Positions 43,061 through 52,674 of a stretch of 64,000 nucleotides of DNA are shown here, piece by piece. The notes under the pieces were generated by a model, which was not told the DNA's origin, made no database searches, and saw only the letters and a list, made by a program, of their open reading frames with translations. This stretch comes from Cytobacillus eiseniae (GTDB lineage: Bacteria > Bacillota > Bacilli > Bacillales > Cytobacillaceae), in the NCBI RefSeq assembly GCF_017874625.1, contig NZ_JAGIKZ010000008.1, positions 62,001 through 126,000 on the forward strand. Reading direction: 5' to 3'. A program made the position numbers and the translations under genes. Each line of letters begins with the position of its first letter. Within the stretch, counting starts at the first letter, position 1.

Positions 43061-43360
43061 TTATTCGTATAATTTACTTCCAAAAACATGTTTCTCTAGA
43101 TTTGATAAACGTTTTAAAATGTCGAAGTTTGTCGTGCCTGCTGTTTGTGCTGTTGGCCGTCTTGAAGCATCGTCTAGCTGTTTTTTTAATTTCAGATTTT
43201 CGTGTTGTAAATCTTCAATTTCCTGACTAAATGCTTCATAGTCCTTAATAATTAAATCCAAAAATTTGTCTACATCCTCTGGCTTATAGCCTCTCATTGC
43301 TGATTTAAATTCTTTTTCTAAAATATCTTTTGCCGTTAAATTTCTTTTATCTGTCTGCAT
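43061..43360 (-). CDS. gpsB: Cell division regulator GpsB
   Basis: A 99-residue DivIVA-like coiled-coil protein that shuttles PBP1 between sidewall and septum and helps coordinate peptidoglycan synthesis. The membrane-binding N-terminal helix-loop ([20 protein letters not shown]) and D-x-F-L-D-x-x-x-x-D-Y coiled-coil start are typical. The C-terminal [16 protein letters not shown] hexamerisation helix is present. I start at ATG 43360, with GGGGTGAG upstream; the longer frame adds eight residues without support. Confidence 0.95.
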   Translation of the reverse strand: MQTDKRNLTAKDILEKEFKSAMRGYKPEDVDKFLDLIIKDYEAFSQEIEDLQHENLKLKKQLDDASRRPTAQTAGTTNFDILKRLSNLEKHVFGSKLYE

Positions 43361-43489
43361 TATACTCACCCCAATATACACCAATCAATATTCATATTTT
43401 TTCAGAGATATGCATTTTTGTCAATTTTCTTCTACAAGTAATGAGGAAGTTTCTTGACCATTTTCATCTATTTTCAAAGAATATTCCCA

Positions 43490-43745
43490 ATTTGCTAATT
43501 AAGATTAAGTTTGTAAAGGTTGATTTCCGCGTACGTGTGCTCCCTTCCGCCGGGGGGGGGCTGCTTTAGCCTCCTCGGAGCAATCACTCCTGCTTAGGTC
43601 TCAGCTGTCCCACGCATCCCGCTGGACATTGAATTGGCTCCTTAGAATTCACACCGCACGAAGGAAATGCGACAGCATTTTCGAGGATCTCGCACCTTCC
43701 GCTCCAATCAACCAACCTTGTTATTCAAACAGTCATTCAAACATT
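43490..43745. repeat. Long copy of the GGTTGATT/AATCAACC intergenic repeat
   Basis: A GC-rich island in AT-rich DNA. It starts with AAGGTTGATTTCCGC and ends with CTTCCGCTCCAATCAACC, so the termini are inverted repeats. Inside are GAGCCTCCTCGG-like, GGTCTCAGCTGTCCC and TCTCGCACCTTCCGCTCC stretches that I know as parts of a repeated element common in Bacillaceae genomes. About 50 bases (AATTGGCTCCTTAG...GAAATGCG) look unrelated and could be an insertion. A nine-G run lies at 43552-43560. No gene is present. Confidence 0.65.
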
Positions 43746-44310
43746 AATAAAAATCCTGCTCATTCATTTGTTCGTCTTCAACAAGAACTTGTAAATCATA
43801 AAAGGTAATTACGTGAATATTATAATTCGTTTTTTCCTGTTTTTTCTTTGCTGCCTCTAATAAAAACTTAGGACTTCCCTCATTCTCTGGATCATAAAAT
43901 AGTAAGAGAACATCACTTTTTTCTACAAGAAATTGGTTTTTCAATCGAAGCTGCCAAGGATTTTCGTATGGTTTTCGGGAAACGGAATCCACAAAATCCG
44001 CTTGAGATAGAATGAATTCATACCATTCTTTATTAGCTTCTTTCCACGACTCTTCTTGATTTAAAAAAGGAGTAATGACCCCAAGCTGTAGTGCTGGATA
44101 GTCCTCTACTTGCAAATCAAACACAACCTCTGCAGCCCATAATTCTGTACCTAATTGACCACTAATTATGACCCATTCGAGTCCTTCCTCCAACAATGTC
44201 AGAAGCTGATTCTTAATGGCCTTTTTTATATAAGCAACTGCTGGATCATCCATTTTAAAAATTCCGATTTCATGTGGCTTATAACCAGAAATAATTGCAA
44301 TCTTTGTCAA
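43744..44310 (-). CDS. ypsA: YpsA family protein
   Basis: A 188-residue DUF1273/YpsA protein of the SLOG Rossmann superfamily. The N-terminal [15 protein letters not shown] and [21 protein letters not shown] carry the nucleotide-binding glycines and acidic residues typical of this fold. B. subtilis YpsA influences cell division and oxidative-stress survival and binds a nucleotide-like ligand; the same is inferred here. TTG start with GAGAGG nine bases upstream. It lies next to gpsB as in B. subtilis. Confidence 0.9.
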   Translation of the reverse strand: MTKIAIISGYKPHEIGIFKMDDPAVAYIKKAIKNQLLTLLEEGLEWVIISGQLGTELWAAEVVFDLQVEDYPALQLGVITPFLNQEESWKEANKEWYEFILSQADFVDSVSRKPYENPWQLRLKNQFLVEKSDVLLLFYDPENEGSPKFLLEAAKKKQEKTNYNIHVITFYDLQVLVEDEQMNEQDFY

Positions 44311-44474
44311 TATGTAGATCCTCTCTATAGTATACTGATTTTGTTACGAAATTACCTATCAATTCATTCAATAATGATTCCCCATATGCATGTACGAAAT
44401 AATCGAACAAATCATCTGCTACAGCTTAAATTGAAGACAAGGGCATTACGCCCTTGCCGTGATCATAAATCGTA

Positions 44475-44792
44475 TTATCTACCAAAGAAACCTGGTCTTG
44501 GTACACCAAAGCCTCCACCGACTGGTCCGCCAAAACCACCACCAACAGGTCCACCGAAACCACCAGGAGCTTGCCCCCCACCAGCAACAAACTGCTGATT
44601 AGTTACTTGAGTAACATTCGAGTTTGTGTGTGGGAAATAGTGCTGGTGCTGAAAGTTAACATGGTTAACCGTAGTCGTATGAGTTGGATGAATATGTGGA
44701 ACAATATTATTTTGGAACGTGTTGTTTACACAGCATTTTGTTGGATGAACAATTGCTGGCAATACATTTGTTGTTTTTGGTCCGCAATGCAT
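44475..44792 (-). CDS. cotD: Spore coat protein CotD family
   Basis: A 105-residue coat protein beginning M-H-C-G-P-K, with many His and Asn (FQNNIVPHIHPTHTTTVNH) and two Cys pairs (HCGP, KCCVN), as in CotD. The C-terminal third is an unusual Gly-Pro repeat: GGFGGPVG occurs twice in a row and then GGFGVPRPGFFGR. The ATG at 44792 follows AAAGGGGATC. A SigK-like promoter lies upstream, consistent with mother-cell expression. It faces ypsA-gpsB in the same strand order as B. subtilis. Confidence 0.85.
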   Translation of the reverse strand: MHCGPKTTNVLPAIVHPTKCCVNNTFQNNIVPHIHPTHTTTVNHVNFQHQHYFPHTNSNVTQVTNQQFVAGGGQAPGGFGGPVGGGFGGPVGGGFGVPRPGFFGR

Positions 44793-44829
44793 TTGAAGAT
44801 CCCCTTTCATCATAGTTTATTTACATTAA

Positions 44830-44857
44830 TAGCCTATGATGGGAGGATGAATCTTGT
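44830..44857 (-). promoter_or_regulatory. Predicted SigK promoter of cotD
   Basis: On the minus strand CATAGGCTA (44830-44838) fits the SigK -10 CATANNNTA, and AC (44856-44857) lies 17 bases further upstream, fitting the minimal -35. The remaining DNA up to 45100 is AT-rich with nothing else I can name. Confidence 0.5.
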
Positions 44858-45101
44858 ACTAATGAATCTGTCTAATTTAAACCTATTTTTTTGTTTATTA
44901 AAATATACTGTAAAAACTATCTTTAAAGCTTGAAAAAAGAATGGCTGTAAAAATAACCACAATAAAAAATATGAACAATACTGCCTTATACATATTACCA
45001 GCCCCACTATTTTATTCCGGTTGAAATGTATCACACATTTATACATTTTACCTCTTTCGCATAGGACAGACAACTAGGAAATAGTGGATTTTCATGATAA
45101 T

Positions 45102-46388
45102 TCATAGGCATTTTTCATCTCTTTTTTGTTTTTGAATTTTACGGGATAGACGGTCTGATCTTTTGGTCAAATCATCTAAAGAAATAGATATTTTTATTTG
45201 GTCTTCTTGGATGATTTGCTGTAGACTTTTCTCTGCTTTTTTTGTAAAAGCGATAGCATCCGTAAAGTTTTTTTCCCGATGCTCATAGATTTTTGCTAAT
45301 TCAATACATGCTTCAATAATGAGCATCCCCTCCCCTTCATTGACTACTTCCTTCCAAAGGTCAATTGCTGCTTGCCAATTTCTTTGCTTCTTATTTTCAA
45401 AAGCAAGTGCGTGTTTTGCCTTCATCGCTTCTACACCATTTCCTTTAGACACATGCATAAAAGCCTGTTTGGCTTCCGATGCCTCACCAATTTGTGAGAA
45501 CCAGCGACCCACTTCATATTTTTCATGTGCAGATTGCTTTTTATCAAGTCCAAGAATCTGGAAGGATAGATGCGTATAAAGAGTAATTAACGATAATATA
45601 TCTATTTCATTATGTTTTAAAATACTTAACATTCCTTGTGGGTCCTTGTTTTCAACAAAGTCAAAATAGATCATCGGTGCAAGAAAACCAGGAAGATCAT
45701 CCTTTCTTGCGATACCTAATACTTCCTTTTCAACAATTGCTAACTTTAATCGCTCTAATTTATGCTTCCACATTCTTCTTGACGCATGATATAAATCAAA
45801 ATGACCAAACTCAGGAAGCTTTGGCAAATGGTTCCGAATAAGGGTATGCTGAGTCTTCACCTGTGGCCAATCAAAAGATTTCCCATTGTAGGTAGCCATT
45901 GTTGTGTAGTCCGCACTTTCTAAAAAACTCTTATATAGCGGCACTTCTGCCCCAGGTTGAGGGAGAATATGCTGCTTTAAATGAATGCTATTATTCGACA
46001 GGCTTGCATGTCCAAGAATAAAAATGGAATTGCCTACCCCGCCGCCTAATCCTGTTGTTTCTGTATCGAAGAAAAAGAAGTTCTCTGCTTGAAAGCCCGC
46101 TGCTGATAATGGATGATTCACGCCCCCATGATGATTCCAAGCTTCGACTGCGTCAATAAATTGTGAAAAAGAATAGTTGCCATGCATTTGTTGAATAGGA
46201 TAAACAACTTCACGAATTAAACAATAGTTCCCTTCAAAATAATATGGGGTTACTCCTGCCTTTTCCCAAACATCCCGATAAGGAATGTCATCCATCACTA
46301 CATGAGATCGATTCCTATCTGTATGATCTACGCCTCCTTCATGAGACATATGTGATTTTAATCGATTCAGCTTCTTTTTAATTGACAT
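45102..46388 (-). CDS. mrfB: MrfB / YprB, 3'-5' exonuclease-like
   Basis: A 428-residue protein with an RNase H-like DEDD exonuclease domain (about 105-270): FFFDTETTGLGGG, TYNGKSFDWPQ and HNEIDILSLITL show the acidic metal ligands. TPR-like helices follow (about 290-400). B. subtilis MrfB (YprB) acts with the helicase MrfA to excise mitomycin C mono-adducts independently of UvrABC. AAGGAG precedes the ATG, which overlaps the end of mrfA by 11 bases, so expression is coupled. Confidence 0.92.
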   Translation of the reverse strand: MSIKKKLNRLKSHMSHEGGVDHTDRNRSHVVMDDIPYRDVWEKAGVTPYYFEGNYCLIREVVYPIQQMHGNYSFSQFIDAVEAWNHHGGVNHPLSAAGFQAENFFFFDTETTGLGGGVGNSIFILGHASLSNNSIHLKQHILPQPGAEVPLYKSFLESADYTTMATYNGKSFDWPQVKTQHTLIRNHLPKLPEFGHFDLYHASRRMWKHKLERLKLAIVEKEVLGIARKDDLPGFLAPMIYFDFVENKDPQGMLSILKHNEIDILSLITLYTHLSFQILGLDKKQSAHEKYEVGRWFSQIGEASEAKQAFMHVSKGNGVEAMKAKHALAFENKKQRNWQAAIDLWKEVVNEGEGMLIIEACIELAKIYEHREKNFTDAIAFTKKAEKSLQQIIQEDQIKISISLDDLTKRSDRLSRKIQKQKRDEKCL

Positions 46389-48663
46389 GTATTTCTCCTT
46401 TATTAAAGTGGGCTAATAATTGCAATACATCCTTTTTGGCCGTATCTATATTTGAGTCCATTCCAATGCACGACGGGCAGCCTCGTTCACATCGACAGTT
46501 AGCGACCATTTCCTTTGCCTCACTAAGAACGTGCATCATCCCTTCATATAGCTTATCACTTAACCCCACTCCACCTGGATAACGGTCATAAAAGAAAATA
46601 GATGGCATTTCATTATGGGCTGCTTTCACTTGTGGAATCACATGGATATCTTCTGGATCACACATTACAAACAATGGCGCAATATGTCGTAATGCATGAG
46701 CTGCTCCAATTAGACCATGCTCCAGACGATCTTGTTTCCCCTCAGAAAATGGCTTATTAATTGATATCCATGCCGCACTCGTATGCAGTTCTTCTTCTGG
46801 AAGTGATATTGGCCCTGAGCCAATATTTTCATGTGTTTCAAACTTAATTTTCTTGAAAATCGTCGCCATTGCAGTCACACTCACATCTCCATAGCCTATT
46901 TCACCTAAGGCAGTTGTGTAACGCCTATCCTCTTCAAGTACCTTTAATTGAACAGCTAAATTCGCATCCGTAAAATAATCAACAGCTACTTCTCTGACAA
47001 AGGCCTTTTTTTCCTCCCAGTCTAGCAGCTCGACTTGGTATTGTGTACCTTGGTGCAAATAGATTGCTTCCTCGTGCAATAATGTCATTGCAGAGAAACG
47101 GTCCATTTCACCAATCACTCTTATATTAGCGATATCTGATTGATCGATAATCACAACATTTTCTTGAGAAGCTGAACGAAGGCTAATATTATGAGCCGGG
47201 AAGGAATCATTCATCCAGTAATACTTCTCTCCATTTTGATGAAGGACCCTTTCCTCTGCTAAATATTCAAGTACTTCCTCTGTTTCAAATGAACCAAATT
47301 GCTCACCAATCCGAAATGGCAATTCATAGGCTGCACATTTCATATGATCAATTAAAATAATTAAATTATCTGGATTAATTCTTGCCGTTTCAGGGCTGCG
47401 GCTGAAGAAATAAGCTGGATTTTGAATCACATATTGATCGAGCGGACTGCTTGAGGCAACCATAATGACTAACGACTCACTATGCCTTCTTCCTGCCCGT
47501 CCAGCCTGCTGCCAAGAGCTAGCAATTGTTCCAGGATACCCTGTCATAATACATACTTGGAGCTGACCAATATCCACACCTAATTCAAGCGCATTTGTGC
47601 TTACGACTCCATAAATATCTCCAGAACGAAGCCCTTTTTCAATGTCCCGTCTTTCCGTAGGCAAGTAGCCCCCTCTATAGCCACGAATTGCTTTTGGTCC
47701 TAACTTATGCTTAATAATCTCCTGCAAATAAGTGAGTAAAATTTCTACCCGAACACGACTTCTAGCAAAAATAATCGTTTGCACTTTATTTTTTAAAAAC
47801 TCATATGCAAGTTTTCTCGCTTCAAGTGTGGCACTTCTGCGTATATTCAACGGCTTATTCACGATTGGAGGATTATAGAAAACAAAATGCTTTCTTCCAC
47901 TCGGCGCTCCATTATTATTAATAAGTACTAGCTCTTTTTCGATTAATGTTTCTGCAAGCTCTAACGGATTGGCAATAGTTGCAGATGTACAGATAAAAAT
48001 AGGATCACTGCCATAAAAATGACATATCCTTCTTAGTCGTCGAATCACATTTGCTACATGGCTGCCAAATACGCCTCTATAAATATGAAGCTCATCGATA
48101 ATGACATACTTCAAGTTCTCAAAAAGAGAGACCCATTTTGTATGATGTGGTAAAATGGCTGAATGCAGCATATCCGGATTCGTTATCACAATATGGCCAG
48201 CTTGACGGACTTTCTGACGAATATTTGAAGAAGTGTCTCCATCATATGTATAGCTATTAATTGGTAATCCAGATTCCTCAATTAATTCATTGATTTCACT
48301 TTTTTGATCCTGGGCTAATGCTTTTGTCGGAAACATATAAAGTGCTCGAGCATTGGGGTCCTGACTGATTGTCTGCAGAACAGGCAGATTGTAGCAAAGT
48401 GTTTTCCCCGAGGCTGTCGGTGTAACTGCTACGATACTTTTTCCTGTTGCTACAGTCTCATATGCAATCTTTTGATGGGTATATAAACTCGTAATGCCTC
48501 TTTTTTGCAAAGCTTCCATAAGGGCGGGATGGATATTTAAAGGGATATCAGCAGTTTTCGCTTCCTTCGCTTCGATTGTTTGCCAATGAACAATATTTTC
48601 TTTATAAGCGTCATTATTCTTCAACTCATTAATTAATTCATTCAAGTCTTTTCTAACTTTCAT
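46378..48663 (-). CDS. mrfA: DEXH-box helicase MrfA / YprA
   Basis: A 761-residue SF2 helicase: Walker A TPTASGKTLCYNLP near residue 82, DELH box in IIDELHIYRG near 190, motif VI region GRAGRRHSES near 400. The C-terminal DUF1998/MrfA zinc domain carries four cysteines in NCRCERGCPSCIGMD near 720. Its B. subtilis homologue unwinds DNA 3' to 5' and repairs mitomycin damage with MrfB. ATG at 48663 follows GAGGTGAG; GTG at 48672 is part of that ribosome binding site. Confidence 0.93.
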   Translation of the reverse strand: MKVRKDLNELINELKNNDAYKENIVHWQTIEAKEAKTADIPLNIHPALMEALQKRGITSLYTHQKIAYETVATGKSIVAVTPTASGKTLCYNLPVLQTISQDPNARALYMFPTKALAQDQKSEINELIEESGLPINSYTYDGDTSSNIRQKVRQAGHIVITNPDMLHSAILPHHTKWVSLFENLKYVIIDELHIYRGVFGSHVANVIRRLRRICHFYGSDPIFICTSATIANPLELAETLIEKELVLINNNGAPSGRKHFVFYNPPIVNKPLNIRRSATLEARKLAYEFLKNKVQTIIFARSRVRVEILLTYLQEIIKHKLGPKAIRGYRGGYLPTERRDIEKGLRSGDIYGVVSTNALELGVDIGQLQVCIMTGYPGTIASSWQQAGRAGRRHSESLVIMVASSSPLDQYVIQNPAYFFSRSPETARINPDNLIILIDHMKCAAYELPFRIGEQFGSFETEEVLEYLAEERVLHQNGEKYYWMNDSFPAHNISLRSASQENVVIIDQSDIANIRVIGEMDRFSAMTLLHEEAIYLHQGTQYQVELLDWEEKKAFVREVAVDYFTDANLAVQLKVLEEDRRYTTALGEIGYGDVSVTAMATIFKKIKFETHENIGSGPISLPEEELHTSAAWISINKPFSEGKQDRLEHGLIGAAHALRHIAPLFVMCDPEDIHVIPQVKAAHNEMPSIFFYDRYPGGVGLSDKLYEGMMHVLSEAKEMVANCRCERGCPSCIGMDSNIDTAKKDVLQLLAHFNKGEIHVN

Positions 48664-48858
48664 CCTACTCACCTCATATCTCTTATTCTAGCGAATAAAC
48701 GTTCGTTTAAAAAGAGCAATAACTATTTTTTCAAAATAAATCCACCACCAACTTTTTCTATTTATCTTAATAATCTTCAATTAAATGGGAATTCCCTGCT
48801 TACATTCATACAACGTTCAAAAAATTGTCATGAATAAGCTTTTTTCAAAGGTTTTTTT

Positions 48859-48891
48859 TGTTACAATATTGGTAATAATGGCATTACCAAT
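48859..48891 (+). promoter_or_regulatory. Promoter and 24-base palindrome of the second Crp/Fnr gene
   Basis: TGTTACAAT (extended -10, hexamer 48862-48867) is followed at once by ATTGGTAAT-N6-ATTACCAAT (48868-48891), perfect nine-base arms covering the predicted start site (about 48874). Such a position suits a repressor; the sequence is not a CRP/FNR box. AGAGGTG follows as ribosome binding site. Confidence 0.6.
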
Positions 48892-48903
48892 AGAGGTGAA
48901 AAA

Positions 48904-49596
48904 ATGAATACAATTGAAATAAAAAAAATGCTTTCTTCTTTTACACTTTTTCGTGGGCTAAGTGACGATGAAATGGATAAAGTCGTAGAAATTTCCATCT
49001 CACGTGAATGGAAAAAAGGCAGTCATGTATTTATGCAAGATGATCCACTTGAAAATGTCTATTTTATTCAAAGTGGACGCATAAAAATTTATAAAAGTGA
49101 TGTGAACGGAAAAGAACAAATTGTCACAATTGCTAAAAGTGGAGATATGTTCCCTCATGTCGGTTTTTTCCGTAAAGGTGGATACCCAGCATTTTCAGAG
49201 GTCATCGAAAATGCTAAATTAGTTGTTGTTCCAATTGACCAATTTGAAAATGTATTAATTGAGAATCCTGAGCTCTGTGTGAAAGTATTTAATGTTCTTG
49301 GAGAAAAAATAGTAGACTTACAAGAACGACTTGAAGCACAAGTATTAAATAACACATACGAGCAAATTATTAAATTACTTGTTCGCCTAGCAAAAATACA
49401 TGGAGATACCCTTGAAGACGGCTCCTATTTACTAAAGGCTGAATTCACGAATAAAGACCTTGCCAATATGATTGGTACGACACGGGAAACAGTCAGCCGA
49501 ACATTAACGAAATTAAAAAAGGAAAAGCTAATTGAAACGGATGAACACGGAGATATAATAATAGATACAGAACGACTATTAGATGAAATTATTTAA
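48904..49596 (+). CDS. Crp/Fnr family transcription regulator, second copy
   Basis: A 230-residue paralog of the regulator at 32711. Sensor beta-roll (VYFIQSGRIKIYKSD, SGDMFPHVGFFRKGGYP), dimer helix and winged helix with recognition stretch GTTRETVSRTLTKLKKE. The recognition residues are the same as in the first copy, so both should read the same half-site. No Fe-S cysteine cluster; only one Cys (PELCVKVF), aligned with a Cys in the paralog. It is monocistronic and, unlike the paralog, carries a long palindrome at its start site. Confidence 0.9.
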   Translation: MNTIEIKKMLSSFTLFRGLSDDEMDKVVEISISREWKKGSHVFMQDDPLENVYFIQSGRIKIYKSDVNGKEQIVTIAKSGDMFPHVGFFRKGGYPAFSEVIENAKLVVVPIDQFENVLIENPELCVKVFNVLGEKIVDLQERLEAQVLNNTYEQIIKLLVRLAKIHGDTLEDGSYLLKAEFTNKDLANMIGTTRETVSRTLTKLKKEKLIETDEHGDIIIDTERLLDEII

Positions 49597-49781
49597 AAAA
49601 CCACTTTATGTGGTTTTTTTTAGTCTAAGGACGGAATCCATGTAATTATAAGATGTATGCATTGCAGATCTCGTTTCCTCTGTTTTATCGATTTATTCAT
49701 TCGGAACAAATACCCATTTTCAATCATACAATATCGTGGTGTAATTCCTGCGAATTTTTTTGTATGAAGGGGGCTATAAAT

Positions 49782-50246
49782 ATGAGTGAAAGCAAAAAAG
49801 GGAAAAATGAACCATTTGGAGATGTAATGAAATCAATGAATCATTTTTTTCAAGAGAAACCTGTTCGTGGATTTCTACAATCGATGGATGAATTCTTCAA
49901 AAATCCATTTCCATCTACGTCAACATTTCAAGTAAATGTGAATGAAACTAGTGATGAGCATGTTATTTCTGCAGAGCTTCCAGGCATAAATAGAGAGCAA
50001 ATTCAAATAGACATTTTAGATAATTATGTAACTATTACCGTACTTTCAACAGAATCAATCACTGAAGAAGATGAAAAACAAAAAACAATCAAAAAACAGC
50101 AATCAATGAGAAAATCCATCCGTTCGATTCCGCTTCCACAGCCAATTGATGAGAATAAGGTAAAGGCTTCCTATAAAAATGGACTCTTACAAATCCGCAT
50201 CCCTAAACAAAAAGGCAAACAGATCACGATCGAAAATTTAGATTAA
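49782..50246 (+). CDS. Small heat-shock protein (Hsp20 family)
   Basis: A 154-residue alpha-crystallin domain chaperone that holds unfolded proteins. The domain (about 45-145) starts FQVNVNETSDEHVISAELPG and ends with ASYKNGLLQIRIPKQKGKQ, the conserved A-x-x-x-x-G-L-L-x-I-x-x-P motif. The acidic/basic N-terminal arm has the F-F-Q-E-K-P-V-R-G-F-L-Q pattern seen in Bacillus YocM/CotM/CotP-like proteins. ATG 49782 with AAGGGGG upstream is preferred over earlier Met codons. No CIRCE or CtsR box seen; regulation unclear. Confidence 0.88.
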   Translation: MSESKKGKNEPFGDVMKSMNHFFQEKPVRGFLQSMDEFFKNPFPSTSTFQVNVNETSDEHVISAELPGINREQIQIDILDNYVTITVLSTESITEEDEKQKTIKKQQSMRKSIRSIPLPQPIDENKVKASYKNGLLQIRIPKQKGKQITIENLD

Positions 50247-50250
50247 AAAA

Positions 50251-50276
50251 ACAAGCAGCTATCTGCTTGTTTTTTT
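50251..50276 (+). terminator. Terminator of the Hsp20 gene
   Basis: ACAAGCAG-CTAT-CTGCTTGT followed by six T; it also faces the end of the permease-peptidase gene. Confidence 0.85.
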
Positions 50277-50280
50277 ATTT

Positions 50281-52674
50281 CTATCGATTTAACCAACTAT
50301 TAAAATAGCCTGATGGTACTAAGAAATAATCTTTTGCAAATCGAATAAACTCATCTGTATTCACTTCTTTATATTGAAAATGATGATAATAATCGGAAAG
50401 GAACTGCATGCTGACAATTTTCACATCTTCACCTTTTAGTTGATATTTATCTTTCATCATCTTTAATAATTCCATTGCTGGCTGTCCATAAATAAAAGCT
50501 GAACTCTTCAGCTCATGTAATGGCACATTTGAATATTGTCTGCCCAAACCTAATTCATTCACCATTTCCATTCTTCGATTCGGGATACTGAAGGCTTGTC
50601 CTTCCGACTGATTTCTTCCAGCGTAAAAATACATAGATGTAGCAAATTCCGTTATTCCCTCATCTATCCAAGCCTGATGATATGGATCATTACTAACAAC
50701 TCCATAAAAATACTGATGAGCAATTTCATGAACAATGGCATTCCTATAAAAATACGTATCTTGGATATATGGATTTATCGTGACAATTCCTGGGTATTCC
50801 ATAAAAGCACCATGATCAAGGATCATGTCTAATTGTTTATGCGGATATTCACCAATCTTTTCCTGATAAAAGCGGAGTGCGTCTTGAGCTAATTCTAGTG
50901 TATCCTCAATCCCCTTATTATGATCCTTTTTAGTAAATAAGCGAATGTTCACACCATTATTCGCTTTCATCTCATGGACTTCCATATCCTTAATTATTGC
51001 AATAAAGAAATCTCTTACCTTGTTTATTTTTACAGTTCCTTCACTTTTCAAAAGTGCTGGGTCTTTTTCTGCTGTTGAGACAAAGGAATAACCTTCTGGA
51101 AGCTTATATTGAACTCGATAGTCCGAAAAATCTGTATGATAGGTTTCTCCTCCATCAGAATAGTCTTCTTTATTCCATTTTCCATCCTGATAGGTTGCTG
51201 CCATTGGGTACCATTGGGCTAGATAGTAATTCTCATTTTCCTTTGAAAAACGAACACCTTCTTCAGGAGGTGTAAAGGTATAGGAGACTTCTACACGATG
51301 CTTATGTTTATCCTTCATGTTCGGAGGTAAGATAATCCTCAATGTATCCTCCTCTAAGCTGTATTCCGCCTTTTCTCCATTAATCTCAATTGCTTTCATC
51401 TCGACTTCCGAATGGCCTTTTACTGAGGCGAAGGGGTGCCCTTCCTTGAAAACATTCGGAATAAAATAAAAGACGAGTTCCTCCCAATCATCCTTCGATT
51501 GATTCTTAACCTCAATTGCCGCAACTGTATCAAATACACCTTTCTCATCCATAACAAACTGTAAATCATACGTTGCTTGTGCATCACTCTTCACACCAAC
51601 ATCCGCATCTTTCGTTACATACACATAGGTACCTGCTCCGATAAAGGCAATGATTAGCGATAATAATGCTAGCTTTTCACCGCTTAGCGGCCACCATGCC
51701 TGCTTTTCACCGAATTTCTTACGAATCGGCTTCATATTTGGCATTTGGCCAATTTTGATCCAAGGCGTACGCGCATAGTTTGATTGATATCGATTTTTCA
51801 ACCCATTCGCGAGCAAGCTAAATGAAATCGTTGTAAATAATAATACAATGAGTGGAATAATGAGAATATGCGTATTGCCATAAATATTTAATCTTGCTTG
51901 TCCAACTATACCTGACAATTCCTTCGTTACGGACAAATAGATTAATGGATCGAACCGAACCGTCGTTCCACCAATAAAAATATTTACTAAAGCTAGCTGT
52001 CCCATAATCGTAATTACATATACAATTTCCAATAGAAACATAACGAGCAAGGTCTCTTTCATCTGCGGAAAAATATGCTTCCAAATGAGCCTGCTCCTCC
52101 CTGCTCCTAGAGCCATTGCCGCTTCAATGTACACAGATTTATGAAGTTCAGCTGTTTTTAATCTGACAGATGAAATAATACTAGGAATGCTAATTATCGC
52201 TGCGATCACTATAAAATAACCTAGTAGTGTACTAGTTTCTAATGGACTATTAAAGCTAATCGGCCGCAAGAAAAAGTATAAGACTAAAAACAAGGGAACA
52301 TAGCTCCAAGCATTTTCAAACGCAATAATCCAGCTTGGTGTTTTCCTCCAAGTCCCAATATATAAACCACAAAGAGTACCAATTCCCATTTTTATTACCG
52401 TTATTGCAAGGGCAATGAATACAGTATAGCGGAGTCCATGTAGAATCATTGTTGAGAGGTCATATCCCCACTTATCTGTACCTAATGGATATTCATCTGA
52501 TTCGAATGGTTCCATTGGCGGGGAAAGAACTTTTCCATCTCGATACTGTGTTTCAAGCATTTCTGTTAATGTATGCGGTGCCATTAATGGGCCAAAGAAA
52601 CAAAGAAAGAGCAAAACACTTACACAAAAGACACCTAGATAGAGTGAGAAATTCATTTTAAATAGTTTACTCAT
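50281..52674 (-). CDS. OppC-like ABC permease fused to M1 metallopeptidase
   Basis: A 797-residue fusion. The N-terminal part (about 1-310) is an OppC/DppC-type ABC permease with six or so spans and an EAA loop, YIEAAMALGAGRSRLIWKH. A further span near residue 335 follows. The C-terminal part (about 365-797) is an M1 (gluzincin) peptidase with the zinc site HEIAHQYFYG near 643 and the third ligand Glu in WIDEGITEF, exactly 18 residues after the second His; GAFMEYPGIVTI is the variant G-A-M-E-N loop. Topology puts the peptidase probably outside the cell. The ATG at 52674 overlaps the OppB-like gene by 8 bases. No ATPase or binding-protein gene is nearby. This is a rare arrangement in my knowledge. 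Confidence 0.85.
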   Translation of the reverse strand: MSKLFKMNFSLYLGVFCVSVLLFLCFFGPLMAPHTLTEMLETQYRDGKVLSPPMEPFESDEYPLGTDKWGYDLSTMILHGLRYTVFIALAITVIKMGIGTLCGLYIGTWRKTPSWIIAFENAWSYVPLFLVLYFFLRPISFNSPLETSTLLGYFIVIAAIISIPSIISSVRLKTAELHKSVYIEAAMALGAGRSRLIWKHIFPQMKETLLVMFLLEIVYVITIMGQLALVNIFIGGTTVRFDPLIYLSVTKELSGIVGQARLNIYGNTHILIIPLIVLLFTTISFSLLANGLKNRYQSNYARTPWIKIGQMPNMKPIRKKFGEKQAWWPLSGEKLALLSLIIAFIGAGTYVYVTKDADVGVKSDAQATYDLQFVMDEKGVFDTVAAIEVKNQSKDDWEELVFYFIPNVFKEGHPFASVKGHSEVEMKAIEINGEKAEYSLEEDTLRIILPPNMKDKHKHRVEVSYTFTPPEEGVRFSKENENYYLAQWYPMAATYQDGKWNKEDYSDGGETYHTDFSDYRVQYKLPEGYSFVSTAEKDPALLKSEGTVKINKVRDFFIAIIKDMEVHEMKANNGVNIRLFTKKDHNKGIEDTLELAQDALRFYQEKIGEYPHKQLDMILDHGAFMEYPGIVTINPYIQDTYFYRNAIVHEIAHQYFYGVVSNDPYHQAWIDEGITEFATSMYFYAGRNQSEGQAFSIPNRRMEMVNELGLGRQYSNVPLHELKSSAFIYGQPAMELLKMMKDKYQLKGEDVKIVSMQFLSDYYHHFQYKEVNTDEFIRFAKDYFLVPSGYFNSWLNR

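Noticed and set aside
44155-44598. Plus-strand frame with a Pro-rich end
   Set aside because: It is the antisense reading of ypsA's start and of the Gly-Pro repeat of cotD; no ribosome binding site.
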